From the NCBI GenBank assembly GCA_017506865.1, contig JAFCMP010000078.1:124001-188000 (forward strand): a DNA stretch of 64,000 nt, written 5' to 3'. Within the stretch, counting starts at the first letter, position 1. Each line of letters opens with the position of its first letter. The position numbers and the translations under genes were made by a program. Shown here in pieces: positions 48,101-60,400 of this stretch. Below the pieces are notes generated by a model that saw nothing but the letters and a program-made list of their open reading frames with translations, was not told the origin of the DNA and did not search any database. The DNA comes from Tribonema minus. Its lineage: Eukaryota; Sar; Xanthophyceae; Tribonematales; Tribonemataceae.

Positions 48101-48359
48101 CATCTACCAAAGGAGCATCGTGCGACTGGAAAGTATAATCTCAGACAGTGATCAATGAGCACATGTGATCAATAGAGGCTTTGGGTACACAACCACCCTG
48201 TTTCAAAAGCCTACTGCGCACCTTGCGAGTGAGCAGCTTGTCGGTGGATGCATCGTACTCCTCCACGAGCTCTACCCCATCGCCAAAGGTTGTCTGGACC
48301 CTCAGCTTGCCACCTGCCTCCAGGCCTGTGCGTAATGGCGCAGGATGTGCCGTAAACAT
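45146..48359 (-). CDS. DPCD: DPCD, motile-cilium protein
   Basis: Four exons, 48359-48222, 47391-47212, 46112-45970, 45299-45146, all phases matching; 204 aa against 203 in human. Conserved blocks in order: DGVELVEEYDASTDKLLTRKW (split across exons 1/2), ANPVWCARDATDAWEWHVLNI, TYSVTVSDETQELVLRTTN, KFFKRW, and a TTLVVRYLKPP strand followed by a charged helix EEQERQHRRKLQ. DPCD has a CS/HSP20-like fold and works with RUVBL1/2 (R2TP-type) chaperones in dynein-arm preassembly; loss is linked to ciliary motility defects. It lies head-to-head with DNAI3, another axonemal gene, with 127 bp between starts, which supports joint control during flagellar assembly. The start Met follows from conservation and the divergent arrangement. 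The vertebrate N-terminal ~20 residues differ here. Confidence 0.94.
45850..45965 (-). repeat. Short duplication beside DPCD exon 3 donor
   Basis: The word (c/t)agctgagcactgtcaccc occurs twice (about 45844-45863 and 45933-45951) just past the exon 3 donor on the minus strand, followed in the first case by (actc)n microsatellite. It is a purely intronic duplication. Confidence 0.75.
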
Positions 48360-48486
48360 CACGCTCCACTAGTGAAAACGAGCTCAACCTCTCCCCCTTT
48401 CCTCGCCACGATGTGAACAAACTTCAACAACCGTTTTCCGTTACCCACGTCGTGAAAAAGCACGCTAGGTACTTTTGGCCAACAAC
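48360..48486. promoter_or_regulatory. Bidirectional promoter shared by DPCD and DNAI3
   Basis: Start codons of two flagellar genes lie 127 bp apart on opposite strands, so one compact region must carry both 5' leaders and promoter elements. It contains a CT-rich stretch (aacctctcccc) and an aacttcaacaacc word. I found no clear TATA box and no good RFX-type X-box. Shared regulation is inferred from position and common function. Confidence 0.65.
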
Positions 48487-51400
48487 ATGGCCGAGGATCT
48501 CAGCAGCAAGACCGCAAAGCAGGCGCCTCCAGATGGCGTGAAACCGATATGGATACAGGCCAAGAATTACGCCACCTATGGATTAGGCAGTTTGGAGACG
48601 GGGTATCCTAGCCACGTGCTGCTGAAGAGAGCTGACCTATTGACTGACATAGACAAGTATGGGTTCATGAACGACTTCAACGATTACAAGGTTGACCTCA
48701 AGAAGTACAAGGGTGAGGTGAGACTATGATTTGGCACGTGCCTGTGCGATCAGTTGTTCGATTCAGGAAGCCTTAGTATCTTCAACATGACTATGTTTGA
48801 GCCATATTCTGCCGCATCAAGCGTGTGTATCTTCTGCAGTTGAATCTGCTCATTGAGTGTATGCACTTGGTGTGTGGCCGATCTTAGCTCATTTGAAGTA
48901 AAGTGCCAGTTTAAGCCTCAATTTTGAATACTTGCCTTGCTGAACTCTGACGTCCTTCTCCACCTGCTGCTGCTTCTGAGCATGTGCTGACAGGATGTGC
49001 TGCTGGTGCATGATGAGAAACGCACATATGGCGAGGACTGGTATTTCTGCTTCACACAGGTCAGTTTGTGGCTGGTACAAAAAAAAAAAGGTTCGCAAGT
49101 ACACAACTTGCACACATCATACCACGTCTTGTTGCATGCATGCCGCTTGTTGTGTCGTAGACACCTTCTGTTGGGTAGATCTTGTGCAAGTTCAAGTGGC
49201 TTTAAGCTGCCAGATCCCTGTGCGTTTCATGACTGGTGTTGTGACCACGACTGTAAAGGGGCTGGCTTCGATGATGGTACTTGAAGTATCGCGTATGTGT
49301 ATTGTAGACTTTACGGGAGGCTGACAATTCATTGAAGGCCGACCAATGATTCACCTGACAGCTTTACTTTGAATAAATGCTTCAAGCACGATGAGCTTTC
49401 TCATGCGAGCATGTTGAAGTGCATTCAGCGACTAGCAGGAGCCAGTGCTTCGCAAAAATTGCAACATAATGGCTTGTACATTACCGCCGGGAACACAAAT
49501 TGTTCCTGCGTTTTGAAGTCTTCGCAGGGAAGGTGTTGATCAAAAGCAACGACGGCCAGAGCTGTCGCTATTGCTTCGATGCACACAGCGTTCGGCATGC
49601 AGTGTTGGCAGCCAATGGTGACGGCACATGTAGCTGATGCGGCAGCAGCAACAGCTTCACGCAGCGCAATCAGTGTAACCGATGCGGCAATTCTTCCATT
49701 ACGTGATTGCGCTGCGATAAAGAGTGCGCACACACATCTTTCTCGCATTGCTGCTGCTTGTCGGCTCAACAGGGGCATTGTGCCGTTACACCCTGTTACA
49801 CTAGTGTTTTTGTGCATATGCAAGTGAGCATCAAGCGCACATGCATTCTCTACGCTCTGCTGCTGCTTGCAGGAAGCATACGATGCGCAGTGGCAGCAGC
49901 TCACTGCTGCGGCGGCGGCGGCTGGCGTGGCGGCGGAGGCAGCGGCGGCAGCGGAGGCAGACGCAAAGCTGAAAGCGGAGGAGGAGGCCAGGCCTGTATA
50001 TGTGGACAAGCCAATACTGCCGCGCCCTTGGGCCTCCACAACAAGTGAGTGAGATTTAACTCATACTTCAAGTATGAAGTAATGTTATGTATGAAGTGAG
50101 ATGTAATAGTGCCCCGCCCTTGGGCCTCCATGACAGGTGAGTGAGAGCTAACTAATACCTTAAGTATGCAGTACTGATAGTCAAAGCGGAGGAGGAAGCG
50201 TGGCAGCAGCCTTGCAGAGCGCAGGTTCGCCTGTCGACTCGAGCTGCCCGTGCCAATGAAGTCTGATTGATTGCCACAAGGGTGTTCGAACACGTGGCAC
50301 TTGACACGTGGCACACGCTTCCTCTCTCTCTGTGTGCCTTTGGCTGGTTCCTGGTTTTTGGCTCCCTTCGTGCCAAAATTGCCGAAAACTTTGAGTACAT
50401 GTGGATGAGCCAATACTGCCGCGCCCTTGGGCTTCCATGACAAGTGAGTACGATTCAACTCATGCTTCAAGTAGGAAGTACTGTTATGTATGAAGTGAGA
50501 TGTAATACTGCCCCGCCCTTGGGCCGCGAATACAAGTGAGTGAGGTTTGTCCTATACTTTAGGTATGAAGTACTTCCTCCGTCCCATAAGTATGTTGACC
50601 ATTCTATTGACAATTGTTAACATTTCAGCATCAAGAGCCGTGCAGACCGCCCCTCAATGAACATTGTTAGCCATGTCCAGGACTGCGCTCTCTCAGAACC
50701 TGAGCTCCCAACTCCTCGATTTGGCCGTGTGACGGCCAATACCGCAAGTGCAACAGAATCGTGCCTGTGCAGAGGTGCACACGACCGCATGGCAACCACG
50801 TTGCAGGCATTGTCTGCTGCCAACACTATTTTGGAACCCCATTTGCTGCAGGGTTGTTTCAGGTACATCAGGTCAAGTGACTTAGTCAGTTATTGAGTCA
50901 CAATACCATGTATAGACTGCATGGCGGTGCACAACGGTATTGTCATTTGAGGTTGGTGAAAGCACGCCATGGCCTTCTGAAGGACCATGTGGCTACCTGA
51001 TGGTGCAGACGCCCGTGCAGCACACTAACTGGTAGACCCAAAGCTATAGCAATGTTTGAGCTTTCCAACAAATGCTGGTGACTGAATGCATCAGCAAGCC
51101 ACTATAGCACCTGCCGGTTGCAGGGCATAGTGACAGGTCATCCGATGCTAGGTACGACTGGCAAGAAGCCTTGAAGGCTGCTGTGAGTACACCGGCCTAT
51201 GCCAGTGCCTGAAATCATGCAATAATAGCATGATCTCGAACCCAAGCACTCCACAGCATCATTGAAGCAGTCTAGCCCACAATGTGGCCGACCGGTTTTC
51301 ACGCTGTCGCGTTAGCAGCAACACCAGGGACCTGCTGTGCAGCATGTGTACAGCGCACCTACCGGCGATACGGCTTCGCTGCACGATGTGTGCTGCACAA

Positions 51401-54400
51401 GAAAGCGTTAGCATGCACTTGATGCATGCTGGGCCATCGGGCCAGCGAGATGTACCCACTCGCCTGTCACCCAGCTCCAATCACCACAACCCCGGCTTGC
51501 TGCCCACCGGCGCCTTCTCGCCGCACAGTATCCATATCAAATCCAAAGATAAAGTCATCACCGATAGCTGTGCGAGCTCCCTTCAGTTATGGTGGTGTGT
51601 GTGGTGTGCGCTGTGCATGTGCCGCGATGGTGTGTTCAAACGCAAACTGCAACTCTTTCAGTTGAAAGTTTTTCTGCCGCCAAAACTGGAGCTCGAAACC
51701 GGTTTTGGCGGCTTTGCCGATTTATTTCGCGGTATAAATCTGGTAACTGTCAACATGTTAGGGTATCGGCTGAAGCGTGACACTGTCAGCTTTCAGATGG
51801 GCATGATTTTATGTCATATCATGGAAAATTGCAAAAGTTAGCTTTGACGTCACTTTTTGGTCAACATATTTATGGGACAGAGGAAGTACGTATGGACTTG
51901 TATTTATAAAGGCCCAAGGGAGGCCGGGTTGCCTATGCAATCGAAAAGCTTGCGTCAACGCAGCAGCCTAGTCTGCGCTGTGCCCTAGGAGCTTGGATAC
52001 CGGCGCCGCAACACAGCCCAGCATTCGCGCTCCACGTGTGTACGCCATGACGCGCTCCGCCAACTCCCGCGCCAGCGATATGCTCAGCTCAATGAGGATC
52101 TGACGCTTAGCTAACCCGGCCTTGCGTAACACATCTGCCTTCCCCCCCCCTGAGCACAGTGCTGAGTGCATTGCCAACTCCTTAACAAAAAGGCTTGTCT
52201 GCTTGCCCAGCCGTCCGTACGACTCCTGCACGAATGGCACAAAAGCCCAAGATGACGTCAAGGTGCCGGTGTGGTGCTTGACCTTCGCGTCCTCCCCCAC
52301 CCCAGCAGCATAGCCGTCCGTGTTCGAGGCATTTGTTTTGCCTGTCAGGTACGAGCTCGCTGTGGGCGCGCGCACACTTGTGTCTAGCACTATTCCCTTG
52401 TTACGGTATGCACTGCTAAAGTGCAGACACCCTGGGTCAATGACTGTGTCCGCCCGATACCCCGGTACCTTGAAGACGCTAGCGTCCTCATTGCGGACAA
52501 TAGAGACATGGTGCTGTCTCACGATGCGCTGCAGGCACCGCTTTTGGGCAGTGTGTGTCGCGTTGTGCCCCCGTATGTGCTGGCTGGGGCAGCTGATCGC
52601 ATGCGTGGAGGTGGGGCTCACGTCACTGCACCGCCATGGGCACACCTCGCCCTGTATGCCCCACCCGTCTATGAAGATCGCAATCAAAATCATCGTGGCT
52701 GCTGCCATACTGGACATGGGCGCCGCACCCGGGCGGTCATTGGCAGTGGGTGGCACGCTCATCCACGCCATTGCCCCGGACGCACGCTGGCTGCGCAGCT
52801 GCGCCAGGACCCGTGCGCTAGCCTGTTGGCGGCGGCGGCTGGTGTCGCGCGAGTCACCAATAGGTGCAGCCTGCGTCGGCTTGCCCACGGCACCAGCCGA
52901 GGCAGCCTCTAGGTCCTCCACCAGGCAATCCTCGTATTGACGTCGAAGAACATTTGAAAGCCGGCTTGTAGTCCGTGCGTGAAGTGACCGCGCCGGCGGC
53001 GGGGCACTACCTTCCTGCAGATCTCGTCAGCATAGGCCTCCCAGTCGTCGTCGTCGTCCTCCTGCCCGCCGCTGCAGCTGCTTTCTTCCGCGCTAGTTTG
53101 TGTTTTAGCGGGCGTGGAAGGGGCAGCCGCGGCAGCGGCTTGAGGGCCAGGTACGGTCGCCGCCGCAGCGGCCGCCTCGGCGCCAGGCACAATGCCGTGG
53201 GTGTGTGGGGCTGGCTCAGTGGTCACTGTCTCCGTGACGGCAGTTGCGGCGTAGATCGCTTGCACCGCAGTGGGGAGCGTCGACGCTGCGGCCGTCGTAT
53301 CTGCTGCCCACCGTAGCAACGATGCTGGGAGCTGCTCGGCCACAGCTGTGCGTGATTTTTCGCCGCCATCAGCTGTCAGCGCTCGCGTAGAGCGTCGCAC
53401 GGCCTCGATGATTGGCGGCAGTCCCTGGTCCTCGCGTATTGCGCATGAGTGCTGCGCGAACCAGGTGACTGCGCCGTGTTCGTCAGTGCCAAGCCTCAGG
53501 GCCCCTGCTGCCACAGTGGCATGAATTATTGCCGGCCTCAGTGTTGTGCATGCCTGGGCCGTGTATGCGGCTGGTGCCAGCAGCCCCAAAAGCGGCATGC
53601 CCAGACCGCCTCGTCGCTCCGGCAACCGTGACGCCCGCAGTGGCACTGCGATGTCCGTGAGTTCTGGCGGGCCCAAGCGCGGCAATACCAGCACGCTGCC
53701 ACTGCTGGCTTCCTCATTGTCACCAGCAGTGCAGGCGGCCAGCAGGTGTGACTTCATGGCTGCCGCGGTAGAGCAGCCGTGCAGATGCAGCATGCGTTCG
53801 AGCGTCCATGCACAGAACCCGTCAAACGCGTGCAACCATGTCTCACTCAAAGCCGTGTCAACGACCCGAGCTAAGAAGCCCATGCGCTTCGTCAGTGACC
53901 TGCGTAGAATGAACTGTGCTGCCTGTAGGTGATGCCGCGCCATTCCAGCTAGCTGCCACGACAATCGCCATGTCCCTGCGTCGACAAGATGCTTGCTCAT
54001 GGCAGCGTGCACATAGGCTGGGTGCCCTACCGGTACCCCGACCGACGTAAAGCCCTGACTTGATTCTGGCATGGTGGTGTCCACAAACGGTATGTCAAGG
54101 GCGCGCAGGCGTGCTCTGGCCGCTTCATCAAACACTGTGCCGCGCATGGCGATGGCCAGCGACTTGTCTGGTCGAACGCGTAGGCCCCCTGCCGCCAGCC
54201 GGCGGATCACCTCTGCCACCCCAGCGGCCGCTGCATCGTCGAAGTAGGCAGCTTGCAGCACGTTGAGGTCATCCAGGAAAGCGCAGTGCGGGGCTGGCGG
54301 TTCCGCTGTGCTGTGGCCGTAGGCCGGCATACTGCCGGGCGTCGCATTCACTCCATCAGGGTAGAAGAGTAGGAAGGCCGCTGCCACTGCAAAGTACAGC

Positions 54401-57400
54401 GGCCCTAGAGGGTCCCCTTGCTGGCACCCTAGGTGGGAGCAGATAATGCGAGCTTCACCGTTCACCTCCACCCGCATCTCTGGGGCAGTGTCACCACAGT
54501 ATACGGACTCAAAGTGCGGGAGCAGCTCCGGACAGAAGAGCATAAGCCCCCGCACAATGGCGGCGCGATCCACACTGTTAAATGCGTTCTCACAGTCCAG
54601 TTGGATAGTGGTGCCATACAGCTCGTGCCACACGCGCGCGCGCGCTGCCACATGCTCGACGCCAGACCGGTATCCTACGCCAAACTGCGACATGGAGGCC
54701 AGCAGCCCCGATATCTTGCCCTTGACACTCCGTGCCGCTGTGGACCCGAGGAGTCTGCGCCAGACACTGGAGCAGGCGATCGGACGCCGCTTCTGTCCTA
54801 TGCCTGAGAGGGCCGCGGCGCGGAGAAGCCGTTGCGATTGCTCCGGCAGCAGTTCGGGCTCAACAAGCAGCGTCGTGAACACCTTGGCCAGGTGATGGGC
54901 GAATGCCGGTTCCATCACATCTGATTCTGAATCACCAGCTAGTCCTGGCGAGGCACTGCTCACGGGGCGGGTGGCTGCTTTCACTGGTGCACCAGGCCCA
55001 GCGGCCATCAAGAGGTGTTCATAGCGTAGGCCGTCCAGCCCTCCTGCCTTCCCCGCCCCTGCTGCGGATAAGGTCGACAGTATGTCTGCCGCCTCCACCT
55101 CGAGGCGCCGTCCGGCAGAGGAAGTACTTGTTTTGTATGAAGTGGGATTTAACATATACTTCATGTATGCAGCAATGTGGTGCGTCACTTGCAGTTGAAG
55201 CTTGTGCTGTGCGTAGGTGAGCTATGCGGGCACTGGTGTGGACATAAACAGCGTGTCGGCGCTTGATGCACTTGTTTGAAGTGAGACTTGCAGACGACAT
55301 TTGCTGATAACGCCAATATCTTAGTTCCACATAAGCCCTGAATGCGCATCCACCGCATTGCGCGCCCTGAGGCCAGCTGAGTGGCGCATGCATGTGCGCA
55401 GTGGGCATGCATGCCTCTAGTAATACCTTAAGCTTGGCAGTCACAGGATAGTGTTTACATCACACACAAATTGTGTGACAATGTCTACATCACTTGACGT
55501 GCAATCATGGCGAAATGTTTGTGTGTTGTGTCGCTGTGGTATTCAGTGGAGGACACATGTGCGGAGGTGGAGTCTCTCACGGTAGCGCTGGAGAGGCCCC
55601 TGCTGAGAATCGCAGTCACGCGGCCCAGGTGAGCGCTGACGCGAATGCAACACTTGAAGTAAGTACATGTTGAAGTTGCAGCCGCTTGATGTTGGCACTT
55701 GAAGGAAGACCGCCGCGTGATATCGGTGCAATGTGGCCAACATTAAATAGTGTAAAACCAAGCTAGGTGCGAGGCTAGCCGCTGTTGTCATGATGCATGA
55801 TGCTTGAAGTAAGCACTCACTAAATTGGTAGTAGCCGCAGTTGCTGCCTCCGCCGCGCAGGGGAACGACCTGGCATTGGGCGCTGATGAAGACTAGAGGT
55901 AGACCACACGGAGGGCGTTTAGTGTCCCGCGCAGTCATATGAAAATTCTGTTGCTTGGATTTGCTGACGTTGTGTTTGGTGATGCAACACAGTAAACGCT
56001 GTAGTCTGCGGTCGTAAGGGGGGCGTAAGCTAGAGTACAGCTTGAAGGCCAGTGCTCCGTTTGCGCGTGCTGCATTTAGAACCTGAACCTGAGACCGCAT
56101 TGCTCGATCCCTAGCCCTAAGCCGTAGCGAGCCTGAATACAATATATGTGGCTAAATCCATGAAGCATGCAACGACAGCGACCGAAAATATCTGTTGCTG
56201 TTTGGAGCTGTCGATGGGCAGGCAGCAAGCACGAGCTGAGCAATGGGGCACGTCCGCATTTGTCTCAAATTGAAATAAATAACGAGAACGAGTATACGAG
56301 GCGGGGCTGCAGCTTCAACTTCCACTTCAACTGATTGCAGCACTCTTGGCGGCGCATGCATTCTGGCGACTGCAGGCGAACATTTGGACTGCCGCTCAAG
56401 CTGGGGGACCGCGATGCCATGGAGTGGATGACCGACGAAGGCATGTACAAGGTACATACATACCTAGAAGTGCACAGCATCCAATGTCCCCCCCAGACTG
56501 TTGCATGCAAGCCGCTGCGCATCAGATAATCAATCTCTGGGGGGGGGGGTATTTAGCCAATATACCCCCTCCCCCCCCAAGCTATTCAAGGGGGGGAGGG
56601 CTATTACGGTACTGTTGAAGTCGTAACGCCTGGATCTGGGCCGGGTGGGTGCATTACACATGCAGGCATGTACTGTACAAGGTACCAATACCCTGGAAAT
56701 GCTATCGGTGAAGGCCTGTTGCTGGCTGGCGCATACGTGCAGCAAAAATGCATGCACCTTCTTCACTGCGCCTGAGAACACACAAGTGCTTGAGAACGAG
56801 CCGCTAAGGTGGCGTCAGCAGGGCCTGCTGTCTGGGAGGGAAGCAGACCATACTCTTCAAGGGAGAATGTTTGCATCAGGCGATGCATCCCATTAGTAGA
56901 TGCTGATGACTGCCGACAGGCTGCGGTTTGTGGCAGTTACACCATGGTGACAGTTACGACAGTCACGCGAGCCTCAAATCCTGCACCCACAGTCTGCTGT
57001 CAGGTGGGAGTGAAGATATTTGGCGATGTCGTTTATAAGTGATTGTCAGTGCACATTGAGACACTTTCAAGTCTCACAAGCCACATGTAGATTCTGGTAG
57101 CAAGCCAGGCATGTTCCAGCTGGGCTTTTTCACTCCCTGAGCGATATGTGAAAAACGAAAAGTACATGGACGCGGCGTTCAACACCCAAACCCTAACCCT
57201 AACCCTACCTTCAACCCTGATCTCAACCCTCACCCGGCTGACTGTATGGTATACGTCTTGACGTCTCCCCGACCCTGCACTGCACCTGCACGTGAACTGC
57301 AGGTGGGGGTGAAGAAGTACATGGACGCAGCCTTCAACACATACGATCCGCTCAATCCAGACAGGAGGCTCATGGAGACGGCATGCCAGGCTGCGCCGTG

Positions 57401-60400
57401 CAGCGCAGCACGCGCATCGCAGACCACGTGGCACAGGTGAACAGACCTTTTGCATTGCGTCTTGCTGAATGGTGCACCTTTGTATTGTCCATTCTACTCA
57501 TATGATCATGAATTCTCAGATTTGGCAACAAGCGCAAGCTCAAACTTGCAGCACAGCACGCGCATCGCAGACCACGTGGCACTGGTAAAGAACACTTGTG
57601 ATTGCCGTTTGCTGAATGGTGCACCTATGTCATAACAGGATTATTGTCCAACCATAATCATCATTTGTTAGATTCTTCAACTATCTCAAGCTGGATGTTG
57701 CAGTACAGCGCGCGCGTCGCAGACCACGTGGCACAGGTAAACGGCACTCATGCGTAATGTTGACTTCATTATACATTCACTACCACCGTGGGAGGTACCT
57801 CATTTGATCACGGTATCAGTCAAAGGATTCGTGAACATCACAGACGCATCAACAAAATCAATGTACTTTGCAGCACGGCGCACACGTCGCTGAGTCCCGT
57901 GGCACAGGTGTGAGTCAATTGGCGCTTGGACTTGAAGTTTGCTTGGTGGTGAATCTTCGCTGCGTAGTTCTTACGGAGGGCTTCAATCAATTGATTTCAT
58001 GAACATCAACATGGCATTGCAATGACATCAAGTGTCTAAACAACGCAACGGCGGCGGCCACAGAGCACTCTAACGTATGCCTCATTCTCTTTCCACCTAG
58101 TCCTAACCCTAACCCTACTACTGTGGTCTTGCTGGTATGTATGTATATATGTACAGGCCTGTGTCAGCGTCCGTCCAGTGCGAGCCCATGCAGATGGGAG
58201 AGGCGGATGCTCAGGGACTGCTCAGGACCGGCAACGTCAGCGGCTTTCTCAGGTCAGCAGTGTTCAGCAGAGCTGCTGTCAGTGTATACTACTGTGTGCA
58301 AATGTACCCCGTGTGTGCAAATGTACTCACGACTTGTGAGCTGTACGCACCAGTCAGCGGCTCTGAGGTTGGCAGCGCTCTTCAGAGGGACCTTGCGTCC
58401 CTTGTCCATGTATGCACGTAATGCACCAGGTCAGCAGTCCTCAGCAGACCCCTGTCATGCATGCATGTATATATACATATGCGCCGCTACAGTTCACATT
58501 GCAGTGCGGCATTGTAGCTGCATTCGTATGTGGCAGCTGCTGCATGAGTGCCTGCAGTTCACAAACCACACCCACTCAGCAGGCATCTCACCGCGTCTAT
58601 GCTCTCATACCTTGTTTCAGGCGCGTGCGGCCGCTGGTGGAACAGGCGCTGCAGCAGAACGAGGCCGTCGACATATTCGGCGACCTCTTTGCGCCCGCTG
58701 CAGGCTACGATGCGGCAGCCGCAAGTGGCAAGCAGGCAAGCACGCACGCGCCGCGCAGCAGCGCTCAGCACAATATTCAAATGCCTACTGTATGTATGCT
58801 GTGTGTGTAGCGGTCAAGGGACAGTTTTGAGTTTGACAAGTGGCCTTAGGCACTAGCATGCAAACACAAGTAATGTTATAAGATTTGCGATACATGCCCG
58901 TAAATATCAGGATCGATGAGCTCTTTCAAGGCCCGGCGGCCGCCAGGCAGCAAGCACGCAAATACGAGTACCACGGTGCAGCGGCAGAGAGAGAGTTGAA
59001 GTTTGCTGTCAGCGCTAATTGCTGCAGTGCTCCGCACTACATGCAAATGCCGACTACTGTATGTGTACTTAGTGTACTCGCGTAGTGGTGATTGTGATCT
59101 GCACCCGCATAATCGACGGGGCGGCAACCGTTGCGCTGTCACACTTTGCTTAGAGGAGGTGCCGTTCTCTTGACAACAGCGCTGTTTTCAGCAGATTTTG
59201 TAGTGTGATGTTGACAATGACAGCGCTGATTGTAGCTCTTCACAACTTGAAGTGCAATTGCGCAGATGACCTCAATAATGCGGTGGTACTCTCACACAGA
59301 GGACACCTTTTCCTCATCAATTGCATGGCCTTCCTGGCGTGTATTGTCACATGTGCGCGTGCGTGTACTTGGGAGTGCTGACAAGGCTGGTCTCTTGCTA
59401 AACCTCTGCTGCAGGGTGAAGATGAGCTCAAGGAACTCAGGACTTTCACGGACCTGGTGCACTCCAAGGGAAAGTGAGGCACTAGGTTGCGGTTTACAAT
59501 AAACAGGCAGACCCTACCCCTACCCCCCACCGAAAACTAATTTGTAGCCTCACCCTGACCCTAACCTTGTTAAAGGGCCCTGAGTCACTAAGTTACAGTT
59601 TACAATCACACTTCACCCCGCCGCTGCCCTTGCCTAGCACTGCTCGTATCTAGGGTTGCCGACCAGCGTATAATGGGATTTCCTATATGGCGTATAACGT
59701 ATAATTATAACGTATATATAATCTATACTGCGTATAGCAACTTATATTAATTGGCCAAAATCTGAAGGCAACCTCCGTTTGAATTTTTTTTCTTTACGCA
59801 CAACAGTGTCAACCTTCAAGAATTTGAATTACCCGTCGTATCCTACTAGTTCAAGCATACCTGGAAATTAGCAGCATTGCCACTTGTTCAACTTTGCCGC
59901 CATACCAAACAACCAGCATGAATGTATGCACCCACGCATTCAGTGTATGCGCGTTAAGCTCCAGATTTCAACACAATGTCAGGCTTGTTCTTGTGAATAA
60001 ATAATGCACAAACAGTGGTGCTGCACATGTCATGGCATAGCAATTGCCAATGCACACGGTCAGACTCAGGTGCATCACAGCCAGTCACCAGCAGCAGTTC
60101 AAACACCAAGTATGTGTCAGTCCATGCAATGCAGTGCATGCTCAACATGCTTTGATCCATCCCAACAGTACTGGTCACCAGGCACAAAGCGCAACATCAA
60201 AAATGATCCCTGCAAATGACTGTGGTTTTAAAACTACAAACTGAACCATTTTCCAGCGAATAAACATCAAAAATGATCCCTGCAAATGACTGTGGTTTTA
60301 AAACTACAAACTGAACCATTTTCCAGCGAATAAACTGTCGGCACCATGTTCAACATCGAATGTTGAAGTTACGGGAAGTTCTGGGAAGTTCGGTTCGTCA

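Noticed and set aside
48360-48486. RFX X-box in the DPCD/DNAI3 promoter
   Set aside because: The only candidate (around ccgttttccgttaccc) does not match the paired half-sites of the consensus well.
52975-54895. Long plus-strand frames across the LINE
   Set aside because: Antisense shadows of the GC-rich reverse transcriptase frame.
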